From Deinococcus sp. Leaf326 (GTDB lineage Bacteria > Deinococcota > Deinococci > Deinococcales > Deinococcaceae): 7,473 nt of DNA. How positions within the stretch are numbered: the stretch's first letter is position 1; each line of letters opens with the position of its first letter. Below are positions 5,642 through 7,473 of the stretch, piece by piece. The notes under the pieces are model-generated. The model saw nothing but the letters and a program-made list of their open reading frames with translations. It was not told the origin of the DNA and ran no database searches. The translations under genes and the position numbers were made by a program. The stretch is taken from contig NZ_LMOM01000082.1 in NCBI RefSeq assembly GCF_001424185.1, forward strand, positions 1-7,473, in the 5' to 3' direction.

Positions 5642-5862
5642 AGCCCGCGATCCCTCAGACCGAGCAATGGTCGCCGCCCGAGGACGAGTGGGTCGTCCCG
5701 ACCGACCTGCCCGTGCTGCAGCGCATACAGGCCTGTCTCGCTCAGGTCGCGCCCTGGCCGTCGGGTCTTGACGTCGCTCAAGCGGTGGCTGCACCGTGCG
5801 GCGTCACGCGCATCAAGCTGAGGCGCCGGGTGGCTGAACCGCAGTTCGCGGCCTCACGCTAG
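5641..5862 (+). pseudogene. Remnant copy of the small gene at 2561, without a start codon
   Basis: From 5668 the frame reads WSPPEDEWVVPTDLPVLQR, then ACLAQVAPWP, LDVAQAVAAPCGV and KLRRRV. It ends AEPQFAASR with TAG at 5860-5862. Thirty-nine of 55 residues match the copy at 2618-2782. Upstream the frame is open only back to a TGA at 5575-5577, and no ATG, GTG or TTG occurs between that stop and the conserved part. The N-terminal 19 residues of the other copy have no clear counterpart. It is best read as a 5'-truncated pseudogene fused behind the second receiver gene. Use of a CTG or other rare start is the alternative. The TAG overlaps the stop of the facing minus-strand gene in a shared CTAG. 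Confidence 0.6.
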
Positions 5863-6071
5863 TCCCCGGAAGAAGCCCCGACCCTCTCGGTTATCCAGCG
5901 GGTGTGCGGTGTACTCACCATGGAGCCCCGCTTGGTTCGCTCCCAGGACAGCTTCCGACCTTCTGCCTGCGCGACCGCGTCCCAGGCCTCCTGCTCTGTC
6001 TCAAAGGGGCCCAGCACCCGTGTCGGGACATGCGTCTGGATGTGCGTCGCCCGTGCGTAGACCTTGGCCAT
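5668..6071. repeat. Duplicated convergent cassette, right copy
   Basis: This is the counterpart of 2618-3106: the small plus-strand gene remnant and the facing GPFET family gene in the same order. The two genes share the four bases CTAG at their stops, tighter than the 33-base gap in the left copy. No direct repeats or transposase marking the ends were noticed. Confidence 0.7.
5859..6071 (-). CDS. Small conserved protein of unknown function (GPFETxQEAWDAVAxAEG family), right copy
   Basis: This is a 70-residue paralogue of the protein at 2876-3106. Conserved blocks are KVYARATHIQT, LGPFETEQEAWDAVAQAEGR, WERTKRG and TRWITE. Most differences are conservative in the first 62 residues, and the last eight differ completely. 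Unlike its plus-strand neighbour it remains intact, which suggests that it is the member under selection. The ATG at 6071 has the G-rich GGTGGGGG directly upstream. There is no signal peptide, membrane segment or recognised domain. The stop overlaps the facing remnant's TAG. Confidence 0.72.
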   Translation of the reverse strand: MAKVYARATHIQTHVPTRVLGPFETEQEAWDAVAQAEGRKLSWERTKRGSMVSTPHTRWITERVGASSGD

Positions 6072-6165
6072 CCCCCACCCTACAACTGAACCGTGCAGGC
6101 GGTCAGTGCCCGAATAGACTGGGGCGCCTTGCTGCTAGGGAGACCGCACGCCCCCGCGCTGCGCG

Positions 6166-6336
6166 TCATTCCAGCGCCTGCCAACGCCGTCGCACCTCTT
6201 CCCAGTCCACCTGGTGTGGGGCGGGGGGCACGTCGGCGCTGCGCCGAGATCCCTCCATCCGCCTCTGCTGCTCCGGTACGACCTCGTGCTCTTGCCTCGG
6301 ACTCTCCACACCAGAGGATCTGCTGCGCTCACTCAT
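6166..6336 (-). CDS. Possible small protein, function unknown
   Basis: An ATG at 6336 opens a 56-residue frame rich in Arg, Ser and Glu (MSERSRSSGVESPRQEHEVV at the start). It ends in an ordered-looking helix DWEEVRRRWQALE. An upstream GTG at 6429 would extend it by 31 residues. The other frames across this stretch read as Arg/Pro/Ala-rich shadows typical of GC-rich DNA. No family is recognised and the ribosome site is poor. It lies 94 bases upstream of the right GPFET gene on the same strand and could be cotranscribed with it. A 10-bp palindrome GGAGCGCTCC (6350-6359) lies just upstream of the ATG. Confidence 0.35.
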   Translation of the reverse strand: MSERSRSSGVESPRQEHEVVPEQQRRMEGSRRSADVPPAPHQVDWEEVRRRWQALE

Positions 6337-6520
6337 CACCACAGTCCACGGAGCGCTCCAGCAGACGTCCCCAATAATTGACCGGACTACCTGAAGCTGG
6401 AGCTCGAACGCCCCATGTGCCAATTGCACTTCCCATTAACGTGGAGTGAAGGACACGGGCTTATCTTCTTTATAGATCGTGCCTGTCCCCTCTCCTTCTC
6501 CCCGCCCACTGAGGTTTCCC
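6337..6520 (+). promoter_or_regulatory. Upstream region of the RiPP-like precursor with candidate -10
   Basis: TATAGAT at 6471-6477 in a locally AT-rich patch (6461-6478) is the best -10 candidate for the precursor/lipoprotein unit. No good -35 sits 16-18 bases before it. The stretch 6481-6510 that follows is C-rich (18 C, 3 G) and would be part of a short leader. Otherwise the region from 6337 shows no gene on the plus strand. Confidence 0.25.
6511..6515 (+). promoter_or_regulatory. Shine-Dalgarno deciding the precursor start at 6521
   Basis: GAGGT ends five bases before ATG 6521. It favours this start over the upstream in-frame GTG at 6479, which has no ribosome site and would add a Pro/Ser/Arg-rich, non-conserved-looking extension. 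Confidence 0.55.
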
Positions 6521-6700
6521 ATGACCCCGTTCAATGCTCCCCAGCCCATTCCCATGAGCACGCCCAGCGCTTCCCCCATCCCCTACGAGGCTCCTACCCT
6601 CACGCCTCTGGGCGCCTGGACGGCTGTCACGCTCAATATCTCCATCCCCATCGGCCTGAACAACGTCTACAACTCCTCCCCCTTCGACACGGAGTTCTAA
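6521..6700 (+). CDS. RiPP precursor-like peptide with a lasso-type leader motif
   Basis: This is a 59-residue peptide. Residues 22-37 read YEAPTLTPLGAWTAVT. This fits the leader signature Y-x2-P-x-L-x3-G-x5-T exactly, with Y22, P25, L27, G31 and T37. The YxxP part binds the RiPP recognition element of lasso systems, and the Thr is the penultimate leader residue, where the leader peptidase cuts two residues later. The cut would fall after Leu38, leaving a 21-residue core that starts with Asn39 and ends SPFDTEF. A normal lasso core starts with Gly or a small residue and needs Asp or Glu at position 7-9. Here those positions are Gly, Leu and Asn, so a classical macrolactam cannot form. The N-terminal 20 residues are Pro/Ser rich. 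No cyclase, peptidase or RRE gene is in the window. The gene ends two bases before the lipoprotein ATG. The alternative is a non-RiPP small protein that resembles the motif by chance. Confidence 0.6.
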   Translation: MTPFNAPQPIPMSTPSASPIPYEAPTLTPLGAWTAVTLNISIPIGLNNVYNSSPFDTEF

Positions 6701-6702
6701 CC

Positions 6703-7413
6703 ATGCGTCGACAGATTTTGCCTCTGCTGCCCCCTGCGCTCCTTCTCGCCGCCTGCGGACAGATGCCCGCTGGTGGGCCGAGTGCAACCACTCCTGGGAC
6801 CACCACGCCAGGCACGCCCACCCAGCAGGCCCTTCCTGGGGTCTTCCAGATCGACTTTGGCGGCGTCGGCACGGATACCCCCACCAGCCGGGTACAGTCC
6901 CTCCAGCCGAGTGGTCTCAGCGCTCAAGGCCTGGTCAGCGCGCCCGATCAATTCAGCTTCTCTCAGGTCGCCGTCCAGACCTTCGCCATCGGCGCCACCA
7001 ACACCCGGCATATTCGCGTCACCTACAAGGTCACGAACACCTCCTCCCAGACCCTGCGCAATCCGAAGTTCGTCGCCGTCGTCCCTCAGGGCGGCACTAC
7101 CGACAGCGTGTTCACGAACGTCCGCTACTTCGACGGTTCAGATGCCACGGCCTCCATCGGCAAGCTCTCGCTCGTCCAGGGTCAGAACTTCAATACAGCG
7201 ACCAACAGTGCCGTCCCCAACCCCTTGGCCAGCACCATACTGACCGGCCTCGATGTCAGCACTGTCGATACCACGGGCAAAGGGATCAAGACCCTCACCC
7301 AGACCGGCTGGTGGCTCACGACGCCCCCCACGTCCGGGGCAACCATTCCCATGGCTCCAGGAGATACGGCACTCATCTCAGTAGATGACAACTTCATTTT
7401 TTACTGCTCCTGA
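6703..7413 (+). CDS. Lipoprotein of deinococcal type, apparently truncated at its C-terminus
   Basis: This 236-residue protein has a lipoprotein signal: MRR, a hydrophobic core, then the lipobox LAAC with the modified Cys at residue 18. A Thr/Pro/Gly-rich linker follows (about 25-47). The body (about 50-220) is beta-rich with a segment HIRVTYKVTNTSSQTLRNPKFVAVVP typical of an immunoglobulin-like or choice-of-anchor fold, then VFTNVRYFDGSDA. Family memory is of conserved deinococcal lipoproteins that continue after the APG.S..V position with another strand. Here the protein stops soon after APGDTALISV with the odd tail DDNFIFYCS, in AT-richer DNA. The end is probably foreign sequence from an insertion. 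ATG 6703 is chosen because it starts the signal peptide; the same frame is open further upstream to 6415 but only over the precursor. The role of the lipoprotein is unknown. It is probably cotranscribed with the precursor peptide. Confidence 0.75.
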   Translation: MRRQILPLLPPALLLAACGQMPAGGPSATTPGTTTPGTPTQQALPGVFQIDFGGVGTDTPTSRVQSLQPSGLSAQGLVSAPDQFSFSQVAVQTFAIGATNTRHIRVTYKVTNTSSQTLRNPKFVAVVPQGGTTDSVFTNVRYFDGSDATASIGKLSLVQGQNFNTATNSAVPNPLASTILTGLDVSTVDTTGKGIKTLTQTGWWLTTPPTSGATIPMAPGDTALISVDDNFIFYCS

Positions 7414-7473
7414 CGCTGAAAAAGGGCTGATGATCGCCTCCAGAAAGGTCACCAGTCGTTCTGGTTTCCAGCG
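7378..7473 (-). CDS. Possible C-terminal end of a transposase entering from the right edge
   Basis: On the minus strand the frame from base 7473 is open for 31 codons to a TGA at 7380-7378. It reads RWKPERLVTFLEAIISPF and then SASGAVKNEVVIY, which looks like a normal protein end. It overlaps the odd tail of the lipoprotein gene on the other strand. A transposase C-terminus would explain both the truncation and the composition change, but the fragment is too short to assign to a family. Confidence 0.35.
   Translation of the reverse strand, partial: RWKPERLVTFLEAIISPFSASGAVKNEVVIY

Noticed and set aside
5909..6394. 161-codon plus-strand open frame
   Set aside because: It is the reverse shadow of the right GPFET gene followed by Arg/Ser/Pro-rich sequence typical of non-coding frames in GC-rich DNA.
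6415..6702. Upstream extension of the lipoprotein frame
   Set aside because: It would bury the lipoprotein signal peptide and runs through the precursor gene in another frame; ATG 6703 gives a correct signal and lipobox.
1..7473. CRISPR array, tRNA or rRNA
   Set aside because: No regularly spaced repeats and no cloverleaf or conserved rRNA segments were seen.

Overview
The window looks like Deinococcus (Deinococcota). It is GC-rich and carries a regulator with the hallmark architecture of DdrO, the deinococcal radiation/desiccation repressor, including the segment that the PprI/IrrE protease cleaves. It also has a beta-barrel C-terminus ending in the style of large deinococcal surface proteins, a deinococcal-type lipoprotein, and a GAF-PAS-GGDEF signalling protein beside Rcp1-like single-domain response regulators. 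No tRNA, rRNA or CRISPR array is visible. The lineage call rests on recognising protein families by eye, not on any search.

Layout. The left edge holds the 3' end of a probable outer-membrane beta-barrel protein, closed by a perfect 18-bp hairpin (326-363). The hairpin also terminates the facing operon. That operon (1897 to 387, minus strand) encodes two paralogous helical proteins with a central hydrophobic hairpin. Their ORFs overlap by one base, and the promoter-proximal gene is clearly AT-richer than the rest. A DdrO-family gene (2166-2558) follows on the plus strand and is coupled to a small protein gene (2561-2842). Facing it on the minus strand is a small basic protein gene (2876-3106).

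The centre is a signalling block: a GAF-PAS-GGDEF diguanylate cyclase (3296-4573), an Rcp1-like receiver (4718-5140) and a second receiver (5195-5641). No histidine kinase lies in the window. Right after this block, diverged copies of both small genes recur in the same convergent order (about 5641-5862 plus, 5859-6071 minus). The signalling genes are therefore bracketed by a duplicated module. The left copy of the plus-strand member looks frameshifted, and the right copy has lost its start codon.

The right end has a possible small minus-strand gene (6166-6336), then a two-gene unit: a 59-residue peptide with a textbook lasso-RiPP leader motif (6521-6700) and a lipoprotein (6703-7413). The lipoprotein seems to be cut short near its C-terminus. 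There the base composition changes and a minus-strand partial ORF, possibly the end of a transposase, enters from the right edge.

The most unusual items are the paralogous hydrophobic-hairpin pair, the DdrO paralogue lacking a visible RDRM operator, the duplicated convergent cassette, and the lasso-type leader whose predicted core lacks the expected ring-forming acidic residue.
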